From: DASULK01 sp036278255
GTDB taxonomy: Bacteria; Actinomycetota; Actinomycetes; Mycobacteriales; Micromonosporaceae
Assembly (NCBI GenBank): GCA_036278255.1
Contig: DASULK010000018.1
Span: 16,813-80,812, forward strand
Direction: 5' to 3'
DNA length: 64,000 bases
Shown here: piece by piece, positions 50,849 to 57,948 of the stretch
Layout: the number at the start of each line of letters is the position of its first letter
Numbering within the stretch: position 1 is the first letter of the stretch
Notes under the pieces: model-generated
The model's input: the letters and a program-made list of their open reading frames with translations, nothing else
Database searches by the model: none
What the model was told of the DNA's origin: nothing
Translations under genes and position numbers: made by a program

Positions 50849-51423
50849 CCGGGCCCCGGAGAACCGGCCCCGGTGGCGCCGTGTCACGCCCCGCTGCATC
50901 GGGGCCGGTGATGCGGCCAGTGTGCGTGCTGACCGGGCCCCCCGGCTCGGGCAAGACCACGGTCGGCGAAGCATTGGCGGCAAAGCTCGGCGTCGCCTTC
51001 CGCGACACCGATGCCGACATCGAGGCGGCAGCGGGCAAACCGATCCCCGAGATCTTCGTCGACGAGGGTGAGGAGCACTTCCGTACCCTGGAACGGGCGG
51101 CGGTGGCGGCGGCGCTGGACTCCTTCGACGGGGTGCTCGCCCTCGGCGGCGGTGCGATCCTGGCCGAGGAGACCCGCGCCTTGCTGGCCGGGCAGACCGT
51201 CATCTACCTGTCGGTGGAGCTGCCCGATGCGGTCAAGCGGGTCGGCCTGGGCGTCGGCCGGCCGCTGTTGGCGATCAACCCGAGGGCCACGCTGAAGTAC
51301 CTGCTCGACCAGCGGCGTCCGCTCTACGAGCAGATCGCCACGATCACCATCGCCACCGACGGCCGCACCGTGCAGGACGTCGCCCGGGAGATCGCGGGCC
51401 GGCTCACGTCCCATGATCGTTAG
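50845..51423 (+). CDS. aroK: Shikimate kinase
   Basis: Product of 192 residues. Walker A TGPPGSGKTT, the Mg/shikimate motif FRDTDADIE, RTLERAA, the glycine-rich ALGGGAIL and the lid GRPLLAINPR are all present. The ATG overlapping the aroC stop was used; conserved sequence begins only about 22 residues in (ATG 50911), so a shorter 170-residue product of typical family length is also possible. Confidence 0.9.
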   Translation: MTGPRRTGPGGAVSRPAASGPVMRPVCVLTGPPGSGKTTVGEALAAKLGVAFRDTDADIEAAAGKPIPEIFVDEGEEHFRTLERAAVAAALDSFDGVLALGGGAILAEETRALLAGQTVIYLSVELPDAVKRVGLGVGRPLLAINPRATLKYLLDQRRPLYEQIATITIATDGRTVQDVAREIAGRLTSHDR

Positions 51424-51446
51424 GGCAGGGGGAAGGGGAGTGGGGC

Positions 51447-51452
51447 TAGGCT
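51447..51452 (+). promoter_or_regulatory. Internal promoter -10 before aroB
   Basis: TAGGCT (TANNNT) lies 10 bp before the aroB ATG, which would give a very short or absent leader. It suggests that aroB-aroQ can be transcribed separately from aroC-aroK. Confidence 0.35.
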
Positions 51453-51462
51453 CGGCGGCGAT

Positions 51463-52545
51463 ATGGACGAGACGACACTGATCCCGGTCGGCGGGGAAGA
51501 GCCGTACGACGTACTGGTCGGATGTGACCTGCTCGGTGCGTTGCCATCGCTGCTGCCCGGTGCCGACCGCGCCGCCGTGCTCTTCGCCCCGCCCCTGCAA
51601 CAGCAGGCCGCAGCCGCCGCCGAAGCATTACGGGCGGCGGGGGTAGAACCGCTGCCGATCGAGGTGCCCGACGCCGAGGCGGGCAAGAACATCGAGGTGG
51701 CGACCGACTGCTGGGAGCGGTTGGGGGCGGCCGGTTTTACCCGTACCGACGCGGTGGTCGGTGTCGGTGGGGGTGCGGTCACCGACCTCGCCGGTTTCGT
51801 CGCCGCCTGCTGGCTGCGTGGCGTGCGGTGGGTGCCGGTCTCGACGTCCCTGCTCGGCATGGTCGACGCCGCCGTGGGCGGCAAGACCGGGATCAACACC
51901 GCCGCGGGTAAGAACTTGGTCGGGGCCTTCCACCCGCCGGCCGGTGTGCTCTGTGACCTCTCCACCCTGGCGAGTCTGCCCGTGGATGATCTGGTTGCCG
52001 GCCTCGCCGAGGTGGTCAAGTGCGGCTTCATCGCCGATCCGGCCATCCTCGACCGGATCGAGTCGACCGCTGACAGCCGGGCCGCCGTCGACCCGGCTGG
52101 CGCGCTGCTGCGGGAGCTGGTCGAGCGGACGATCCGGGTCAAGGCGCAGGTGGTCGCCGCTGACCTGCGCGAGTCGGGGCTGCGTGAGATTCTCAACTAC
52201 GGGCACACCCTCGCCCATGCGATCGAGAAGGTGGAGGGGTACCGCTGGCAGCACGGACATGCCGTCGCCGTCGGGCTGATCTACGCCGCCGCGCTGGGCC
52301 GGATCACCGGCCGACTGGACGCGGCGACCGCCGACCGGCACCGGGGGATCCTTGACCGACTGGGCCTGCCCACCGCCTATCCCGCGTCCGCCTGGCCCGA
52401 GTTGCTGGCCGCGATGCGGGTGGACAAGAAGGCCCGGGGGGCGCGGCTGCGTTTCGTCGTCCTGGACGGGTTGGCCCGGCCGGCGATCCTGGATGACCCG
52501 GAGGAGACCTTGCTGCGCGCCGCCTACCAGGAGGTCGCGATATGA
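51463..52545 (+). CDS. aroB: 3-dehydroquinate synthase
   Basis: Product of 360 residues, NAD- and metal-dependent cyclisation of DAHP. The nucleotide loop GVGGGAVTDLAGFVAACWLRG, VSTSLLGMVDAAVGGKTGIN, LAEVVKCGFI and the metal-binding LNYGHTLAHAIE are intact. The stop overlaps aroQ (ATGA). Confidence 0.95.
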   Translation: MDETTLIPVGGEEPYDVLVGCDLLGALPSLLPGADRAAVLFAPPLQQQAAAAAEALRAAGVEPLPIEVPDAEAGKNIEVATDCWERLGAAGFTRTDAVVGVGGGAVTDLAGFVAACWLRGVRWVPVSTSLLGMVDAAVGGKTGINTAAGKNLVGAFHPPAGVLCDLSTLASLPVDDLVAGLAEVVKCGFIADPAILDRIESTADSRAAVDPAGALLRELVERTIRVKAQVVAADLRESGLREILNYGHTLAHAIEKVEGYRWQHGHAVAVGLIYAAALGRITGRLDAATADRHRGILDRLGLPTAYPASAWPELLAAMRVDKKARGARLRFVVLDGLARPAILDDPEETLLRAAYQEVAI

Positions 52546-52991
52546 AGGTGTACGTGCTCAACGGACCCAACCTGGGGCGTCTGGGCACCCGGCAGGTCGA
52601 CGTCTACGGGACCACCTCCTACGCCGATCTGGTGGAGCTGTGTGAACGGACCGGCCGGGAGTTGGGGCTCGACGTCGAGGTCCGCCAGACCGACGCTGAG
52701 CACGAACTGATCGCCTGGCTGCACTCCGCCGCGGATGAAGAGGCCGCCGTCGTCCTCAACCCCGCCGCCTGGTCGCATTACTCGTACGCGGTCCGCGACG
52801 CCTGCGCCCTGCTGCGGGCCCCGCTGATCGAGGTGCACATCTCCAACATCCATGCCCGCGAACCGTTCCGGCGCCACTCGGTCGTCTCGGCGGTGGCGAG
52901 CGGGGTGATCTGCGGGCTCGGTGTCGACGGCTACCGGCTCGCGCTGCATCACCTGCACCATCTGCATCAGCTCGCCGAGCGACTGCGGTGA
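52542..52991 (+). CDS. aroQ: 3-dehydroquinate dehydratase, type II
   Basis: Product of 149 residues of the dodecameric type II enzyme. VLNGPNLGRLGTRQVDVYG carries the catalytic Tyr and mobile-loop Arg, LNPAAWSHYSYAVRDA the substrate-binding Asn/His region, and EVHISNIHAREPFRRHSV the catalytic His neighbourhood. The usual YG-T-S pattern is present. It ends the shikimate operon, and efp follows after a promoter-containing gap. Confidence 0.95.
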   Translation: MKVYVLNGPNLGRLGTRQVDVYGTTSYADLVELCERTGRELGLDVEVRQTDAEHELIAWLHSAADEEAAVVLNPAAWSHYSYAVRDACALLRAPLIEVHISNIHAREPFRRHSVVSAVASGVICGLGVDGYRLALHHLHHLHQLAERLR

Positions 52992-53056
52992 CCGCCGCTC
53001 CGACCCGCCCCGCCACCGAATCGACCGCCCGTGACCTTGAGCGATGCGGTGCCCAG

Positions 53057-53062
53057 TAGACT
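53057..53062 (+). promoter_or_regulatory. -10 element of efp
   Basis: TAGACT (TANNNT) lies 39 bp before the efp ATG. TTGAGC (53037-53042) lies 14 bp upstream, a short spacing for a -35 element. Confidence 0.4.
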
Positions 53063-53100
53063 TGTCAGGTCTGTCCGCCCATTGACGATCAAGGCAGGAA

Positions 53101-53658
53101 ATGGCCACCACCAACGACCTTAAGAACGGTATGGTTCTCAACCTCGACGGCGAACTCTGGTCCGTCGTGGGGTTTCAGCACGTCAAGCCCGGCAAGGGTG
53201 GGGCGTTTGTGCGTACGACCCTGAAGAACGTGCTCTCCGGCAAGGTCGTTGACAAGACCTTCAACGCGGGCACCAGGGTCGACACGGCCACCGTCGACAA
53301 GCGGACCATGCAGTACCTGTACGCCGACGGCGAAGACTACATCTTCATGGACCTGGAGACCTACGACCAGATCCACGTCCCGACCGCCACCGTCGGTGAG
53401 GCGGCGAACTTCCTGCTGCCCGAGGCGGAGGTGATCGTCGCGACGCATGAGGCCGTTCCGCTCTACGTCGAGTTGCCGCCCAGTGTTGTGCTGGAGGTCA
53501 CCTACACCGAGCCGGGGTTGCAGGGTGACCGCTCCACCGGTGGCACCAAGCCGGCGACGGTGGAGACCGGGGCGACGGTCCAGGTGCCGCTCTTCGTCAC
53601 CACCGGCGAGAAGATCAAGGTCGACACCCGTGACGGCCGCTACCTCGGCCGAGCCTGA
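53101..53658 (+). CDS. efp: Translation elongation factor P
   Basis: Product of 185 residues, relieving ribosome stalling at polyproline. Three domains: the N-terminal KOW-like domain with the loop KPGKGGAF (tip Lys32), then OB domains with DKTFNAGTRV, MQYLYADGEDYIFMDLETYDQ and the C-terminal VPLFVTTGEKIKVDTRDGRYLGRA. The tip is lysine as in beta-lysylated EF-P, but no modification genes lie nearby. Actinobacterial EF-P is reported to work unmodified. nusB begins at the last base of the stop codon. Confidence 0.96.
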   Translation: MATTNDLKNGMVLNLDGELWSVVGFQHVKPGKGGAFVRTTLKNVLSGKVVDKTFNAGTRVDTATVDKRTMQYLYADGEDYIFMDLETYDQIHVPTATVGEAANFLLPEAEVIVATHEAVPLYVELPPSVVLEVTYTEPGLQGDRSTGGTKPATVETGATVQVPLFVTTGEKIKVDTRDGRYLGRA

Positions 53659-54092
53659 TGGCCGAGGGCCCGAAAGCTCCGATGCCCGCCCGCCGTAAGG
53701 CGCGTAAGCGGGCGTTGGATGTCCTCTACGAGGCGGATCTGCGGGAGCTTCCGCCCCGAGAGGTGCTCATCACGTATCTGGCCCGGCTGGAGCGCCCGCT
53801 GCCGGGGCACATTGTTTACACGGAGCGTCTGGTTGACGGGGTTGGCGCGCACCGTGAACGCATCGATGAACTGATCGCCAGCTACGCCGAGGCCTGGACC
53901 TTGGAGCGGATGCCGGTTGTGGACCGCAACCTGGCCCGGATCGCGGTCTACGAGATGCTCTACGTGGATGGGGTCGATGATCCGGTGGCCATCACCGAGG
54001 CGGTCGAGTTGGCCAAGCAGATGTCGACACCGGATTCACCGCGGTTCCTCAACGGCCTGTTGAACCAGATCGCCGAGTACGCGACCCGCTGA
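53658..54092 (+). CDS. nusB: Transcription antitermination factor NusB
   Basis: Product of 144 residues, all-helical. PARRKARKRALDVLYEADLR is the RNA-binding N-terminus, MPVVDRNLARIAVYEML and AVELAKQMSTPDSPRFLNGLLNQIAE are typical NusB segments. It binds boxA RNA with S10 in rRNA antitermination. The ATG overlaps the efp stop; an ATG eight codons later is also possible. Confidence 0.93.
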   Translation: MAEGPKAPMPARRKARKRALDVLYEADLRELPPREVLITYLARLERPLPGHIVYTERLVDGVGAHRERIDELIASYAEAWTLERMPVVDRNLARIAVYEMLYVDGVDDPVAITEAVELAKQMSTPDSPRFLNGLLNQIAEYATR

Positions 54093-54102
54093 GCCCAAGC
54101 CC

Positions 54103-54185
54103 GATCAAGGAATTCCCCGTCGATCAAGGGCCAATGGTCTGGTTCGATCTATGAATCACGACCAAAGGTCCTTGATCGACGGGGA
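54103..54185. repeat. Intergenic palindromic repeat, GATCAAGG/CCTTGATC family, copy 3
   Basis: Two GATCAAGG sites 20 bp apart (54103, 54123) resemble copy 1 nearly base for base across the spacer (TTCCCCGTC shared). CCCCGTCGATCAAGG (54116-54130) pairs perfectly with CCTTGATCGACGGGG (54171-54185) around 40 bases. It lies between convergent nusB and bldD. Confidence 0.8.
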
Positions 54186-54198
54186 GGGTCGGCTCGGG

Positions 54199-54687
54199 TC
54201 AGGAGTGGAAGAACGACCGCGGGTCCTCGACCAGAACGCCGGCCTCGGTCAGCCGCTCGATCAATCCGGGCGGGGAGATGTCGTAGACAATCGCCAGTGC
54301 CCGCAGATCGTCGGCACGGATCGACAGCACCCGGCCGTTGTAGTCGCCGCGCTGCTGCTGGATCGCCCGGGCGTAGCGGGCGATATAGGCGAACTCCTCC
54401 GACGCCTCGTCGTAGAGTTTCTCCAGGTCGAGCACGATCTTGCTGCTTGGCTCGATGCGGACGCCACTGCCATCGGGCAGCAGTTCCGCAACGGGCACCC
54501 GGTAGAAGTCGGCGAGGTCGGCAAGGCGTGAGACGGTGACAGCCCGGTCACCCCGCTCATAAGAGCCGACGACGACAGCCTTCCAGCGCCCGTTCGACTT
54601 CTCCTCCACCCCCTGCAGGGAAAGACCCTGCTGCTGACGGATGGAGCGCAGACGGGCGCCCAACGATTTGGCGTACTCAGAGGGCAT
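54199..54687 (-). CDS. bldD: Developmental regulator BldD (c-di-GMP-responsive XRE protein)
   Basis: Product of 162 residues. The N-terminal HTH reads YAKSLGARLRSIRQQQGLSL ... VVVGSYERGDRAVTV. The C-terminal domain carries the c-di-GMP signature RxD-X8-RxxD as Arg113-Gly-Asp115, then eight residues, then Arg124-Ala-Asp-Asp127. In Streptomyces BldD bound to tetrameric c-di-GMP represses sporulation genes. An ortholog here suggests similar control of sporulation. ATG with GGGAGTG upstream. It is divergent from the pyrimidine operon. Confidence 0.93.
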   Translation of the reverse strand: MPSEYAKSLGARLRSIRQQQGLSLQGVEEKSNGRWKAVVVGSYERGDRAVTVSRLADLADFYRVPVAELLPDGSGVRIEPSSKIVLDLEKLYDEASEEFAYIARYARAIQQQRGDYNGRVLSIRADDLRALAIVYDISPPGLIERLTEAGVLVEDPRSFFHS

Positions 54688-54897
54688 TCGGACACTCCCA
54701 GTGCTGGCCCGGGGTAATCTCCCCAGCGATCGCTACGGAGCGTGACGGTACGGGGATTACGGCACCGGGTCAAGTGGTCATCAGCGGCAGCTTCGCCAGA
54801 ACCTGCACGATTCGGGAGATTTACTGAAGAAACTCGTGGCAGCGGATCCCGGGGCCCTCCGTACCACTCCCCTGACCAGGGCGGATCGAGCCGCTGG

Positions 54898-54910
54898 TAA
54901 CGTTGCGTGA
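54898..54910 (+). promoter_or_regulatory. Candidate BldD-type operator
   Basis: TAAC-GTTGC-GTGA fits my recollection of the loose BldD pattern TNAC-N5-GTNA. It lies in the 304-bp gap between divergent bldD and pyrR. The pattern is short, so a chance match is quite possible. Apart from the PyrR motif, I see no other confident feature in this gap. Confidence 0.25.
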
Positions 54911-54960
54911 AGCCCCCGGTCCGACCAGGTGGTCGCGCCGGATCCGACATCCTTTAATGA

Positions 54961-54978
54961 CCCGTCCCGTGAGGCGGG
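54961..54978 (+). promoter_or_regulatory. PyrR-binding loop in the pyr leader
   Basis: TCCCGTGAGGC (54965-54975) matches the PyrR binding-loop consensus UCCNGNGAGGYU except at the last base. It is flanked by CCCG/CGGG, which can pair. It lies directly before the Shine-Dalgarno AAGGAGG of pyrR, so bound PyrR could block translation, as described in mycobacteria. Confidence 0.6.
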
Positions 54979-54991
54979 GAAGGAGGTCCAC

Positions 54992-55606
54992 GTGGCCTAC
55001 TCGCAGGCTGCCCAACCCCCGGTGACGAGTTCGTCCGCCGCCCCGTCCACGCCGGGGCAGCGAAGCGCCGGCAAAACTCTCCTCACCAGTGCCGATCTGC
55101 AGCGCGTCGTCGACCGGATCGCCCACCAGATGCTGGAGAAGACCCACGGCGCCGCCGACACGGTGCTCCTCGGCATCCCCACGCGGGGAGTGCCGTTGGC
55201 GCGGCGGCTCGCCGCCCGCATCCACACCTTCGAGGGGCTCGACGTACCGGTCGGTGTGCTCGACATCACCCTCTACCGTGACGACCTCAGGCGCCACGCC
55301 ACCCGGGCGATCGGCCCGACCGAGGTGCCGGTCGACGGCATCGACGGCAAGCGGGTGATCCTGGTCGATGACGTCCTCTTCTCCGGGCGTACCGTGCGGG
55401 CCGCGCTTGACGCGCTCAAGGACATCGGCCGGCCCAGCTCCGTGCAACTCGCCGTACTCGTTGACCGAGGGCACCGGGAACTGCCCATCCGCGCCGACTA
55501 CGTCGGTAAGAACATCCCCACCTCCCTGACGGAGAGCGTCAAGGTCACCCTCGCCGAGGTCGACGGCGACGACGGGGTCATGCTGTTTCCGGAGGCGACA
55601 CGGTAA
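54992..55606 (+). CDS. pyrR: Bifunctional pyr operon regulator/uracil phosphoribosyltransferase PyrR
   Basis: Product of 204 residues. A low-complexity N-terminus of about 35 residues leads to the PRTase fold with LLGIPTRGVPLARRL, LDITLYRDDLRR and the PRPP loop VILVDDVLFSGRT. PyrR senses UMP and binds pyr mRNA. The GTG is chosen because AAGGAGG lies 5 bp upstream, just after a PyrR-type RNA motif. pyrB begins at the stop (TAATG). Confidence 0.93.
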   Translation: MAYSQAAQPPVTSSSAAPSTPGQRSAGKTLLTSADLQRVVDRIAHQMLEKTHGAADTVLLGIPTRGVPLARRLAARIHTFEGLDVPVGVLDITLYRDDLRRHATRAIGPTEVPVDGIDGKRVILVDDVLFSGRTVRAALDALKDIGRPSSVQLAVLVDRGHRELPIRADYVGKNIPTSLTESVKVTLAEVDGDDGVMLFPEATR

Positions 55607-56523
55607 TGCGGCACCTGCTCTCCACTGCGGACCTCGACACGGAGACCGCCACCCGGATCCTGGACACCGCCGCCGAGATGGCGGCGCTGACCAGCCGCGA
55701 GGTCAAGAAGCTGCCGGCCCTGCGTGGCCGGACGGTGGTCAACCTCTTCTACGAGGACTCCACCCGCACCCGGATCTCCTTCGAAGCCGCGGCGAAACGC
55801 CTCTCCGCCGATGTGATCAACTTCACCGCCCGGGGCTCCAGCGTCTCGAAGGGAGAGAGCCTCAAGGACACGGCGCTGACGCTGCAGGCGATGGGCGCCG
55901 ACGCGGTGGTGATCCGCCACGCCGCCTCCGGTGCGCCGTACCGGCTCGCCAACTGGGTGGACGGCTCGGTGGTCAACGCCGGTGATGGCACCCACGAGCA
56001 CCCCACCCAGGCGCTCCTCGACGCGTACACGATGCGGGCACGGCTCGGGCGCCTCTCCGGCCTGCAGGTGGCCATCGTCGGTGACGTGCTGCACAGCCGG
56101 GTGGCCCGCTCCAACGTGCTGCTCCTGTCAACGCTGGGCGCGAAGGTGACGGTGGTCGGGCCGCCGACGCTGATCCCGACCGACATCACCACCGGGCTGG
56201 CCTCGAGCGTGACGGTCTCCTACGACCTCGACGCCGTCCTGCCCCAGTGCGACGTGGTCATGATGCTGCGGGTGCAGCGGGAACGGATGGCGGATTCCTA
56301 CTTCCCCTCAGCCCGCGAGTACGCCCGCCGCTACGGCCTGGACGGCGCGCGGCTGCGCCGCCTGCCCGAACACGCGATCGTCATGCACCCCGGTCCGATG
56401 AACCGGGGGATGGAGATCTCGGCGGAGGTCGCCGACTCGCCGCGGTCCACCATCGTTGATCAGGTCACCAACGGAGTCTCCGTCCGGATGGCCGTCCTCT
56501 ACCTGCTCCTCGGGGGGAAGTGA
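55606..56523 (+). CDS. pyrB: Aspartate carbamoyltransferase catalytic chain
   Basis: Product of 305 residues. The carbamoyl phosphate motif YEDSTRTRISFE, SSVSKGESLKDT, the H-x-x-x-T segment HEHPTQALLDAYTM and the aspartate-binding LRVQRERM and MHPGPMNRG are intact. A regulatory PyrI subunit is not present, as is usual outside proteobacteria. The end is followed by a tandem duplication before pyrC. Confidence 0.95.
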   Translation: MRHLLSTADLDTETATRILDTAAEMAALTSREVKKLPALRGRTVVNLFYEDSTRTRISFEAAAKRLSADVINFTARGSSVSKGESLKDTALTLQAMGADAVVIRHAASGAPYRLANWVDGSVVNAGDGTHEHPTQALLDAYTMRARLGRLSGLQVAIVGDVLHSRVARSNVLLLSTLGAKVTVVGPPTLIPTDITTGLASSVTVSYDLDAVLPQCDVVMMLRVQRERMADSYFPSAREYARRYGLDGARLRRLPEHAIVMHPGPMNRGMEISAEVADSPRSTIVDQVTNGVSVRMAVLYLLLGGK

Positions 56524-56568
56524 GCGCTGCGTGGAGCGGAAAGTCAGCGCTGCGTGGAGCGGAAAGTC
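56523..56568. repeat. Tandem duplication (2 x 23 bp) between pyrB and pyrC
   Basis: A 23-bp unit beginning AGCGCTGCGTGGAGC is repeated without change at 56523-56545 and 56546-56568, with a third partial start (AGCGC) following. It begins at the last base of the pyrB stop. Confidence 0.85.
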
Positions 56569-56619
56569 AGCGCGAGGAGCCAAGCGGAGCCCCGCAGTCG
56601 TGAACGAAAGGCAGAGACA

Positions 56620-57948
56620 GTGACCTACCTGATCAAGGGTGCCAGCATCGTCGGCGCGGAGCCGACCGACCTGCTGGTGCGCGATGGCATCGTGGCCGAA
56701 GTCGGCCGTGGGCTCTCCGCACGCGGGGCGGTCACCGTTGACGCCGAAGGTCTGGTCGCCCTGCCCGGACTGGTCGACCTGCACACCCACCTGCGGGAGC
56801 CGGGGCGCGAAGACGCCGAGACCGTCGAGTCGGGGTCACGGGCCGCGGCGCTGGGCGGCTACACGGCCGTCTGCGCGATGGCGAACACCTCCCCGGTCGC
56901 GGATACCGCCGGTGTGGTGGAGCAGGTCTGGCGGCTGGGCCGGGAAGCGGGACTGGTCGACGTGCAGCCGATCGGCGCGGTCACCGTCGGACTGGCCGGT
57001 GAACGCCTCGCCGAGCTGGGTGCCATGGCGTCGTCCGCCGCCAATGTGCGGATCTTCTCCGATGACGGCAACTGCGTCGCCGACCCTCGGCTGATGCGCC
57101 GGGCCCTGGAGTACGTCAAGGCGTTCGACGGGGTGATTGCGCAGCACGCCGAGGAGCCGCGGCTGACCGAGGGCGCACAGATGCATGAGGGCGAGGTGTC
57201 GACCCGGCTCGGACTGACCGGGTGGCCGGCCGTCGCCGAGGAGGCCATCATCGCCCGCGACGTGCTCCTCACCGAGCACGTGGGCAGCCGGCTGCACATC
57301 TGCCACGTCTCCACCGCCGGCAGTGTGGAGGTGCTGCGCCAGGCCAAGGCCCGCGGGGTGCGGGTCACCGCCGAAGTGACCCCGCACCACCTGCTCCTCA
57401 CCGACGAGGTCGTCGGTGGCGGGCGGGAACTGGTCAGCCCCACACTCGCCGGCACCGACTTCGCCCCGGCCAGCTACGACCCGGTTTTCAAAGTCAACCC
57501 GCCGTTGCGGACGGCCGCGGATGTGGCGGCTCTGCGGGCTGCCCTGGTCGAGGGCATCATCGACGTGGTCGCCACCGACCACGCCCCGCACGCGGTGGAG
57601 GACAAGGAGTGCGAGTGGGCGTACGCCCGTCCCGGCATGCTCGGCCTGGAGACCGCTCTGTCGGTCGTGCTTGACGCGGTGGGCCCGCAGTGGAATTTGA
57701 TCGCCGAGCGGATGTCCCGTGCGCCCGCCCGTATCGCCGGGCTGAGCGGGCACGGCCACGATCCGGCCCCCGGGGAGCCGGCCAGCTTCACGCTGGTCGA
57801 CCCGGCCGCCCGGCAAAGCATCGAGGTGAGCGAGTTGGCCAGTCGCAGCCGCAACACCCCGTACGCGGGCATGGTGCTGCCCGGTCGGGTCGTTGCGACG
57901 TTTCTGCGCGGCGAGCCGACCGTTCTGGACGGAAAGGCGGTCAAGTGA
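56620..57948 (+). CDS. pyrC: Dihydroorotase
   Basis: Product of 442 residues, amidohydrolase fold. DLHTHLREPGREDAET carries the first metal histidines, AMANTSPVAD and IAQHAEEPRLTEGA further sites, HICHVSTAGSVE another metal His, and VVATDHAPHAVEDKE the catalytic Asp. The GTG is chosen by AAAGG about 8 bp upstream and by the family-typical YLIKGASIVG beginning. The stop overlaps carA (TGATG). Confidence 0.95.
   Translation: MTYLIKGASIVGAEPTDLLVRDGIVAEVGRGLSARGAVTVDAEGLVALPGLVDLHTHLREPGREDAETVESGSRAAALGGYTAVCAMANTSPVADTAGVVEQVWRLGREAGLVDVQPIGAVTVGLAGERLAELGAMASSAANVRIFSDDGNCVADPRLMRRALEYVKAFDGVIAQHAEEPRLTEGAQMHEGEVSTRLGLTGWPAVAEEAIIARDVLLTEHVGSRLHICHVSTAGSVEVLRQAKARGVRVTAEVTPHHLLLTDEVVGGGRELVSPTLAGTDFAPASYDPVFKVNPPLRTAADVAALRAALVEGIIDVVATDHAPHAVEDKECEWAYARPGMLGLETALSVVLDAVGPQWNLIAERMSRAPARIAGLSGHGHDPAPGEPASFTLVDPAARQSIEVSELASRSRNTPYAGMVLPGRVVATFLRGEPTVLDGKAVK

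Noticed and set aside
53101..53658. EF-P as an unusual, modification-dependent variant
   Set aside because: The loop KPGKGGAF with lysine at the tip is within the normal range of bacterial EF-P; no modification genes are adjacent, and nothing else in the protein is odd.
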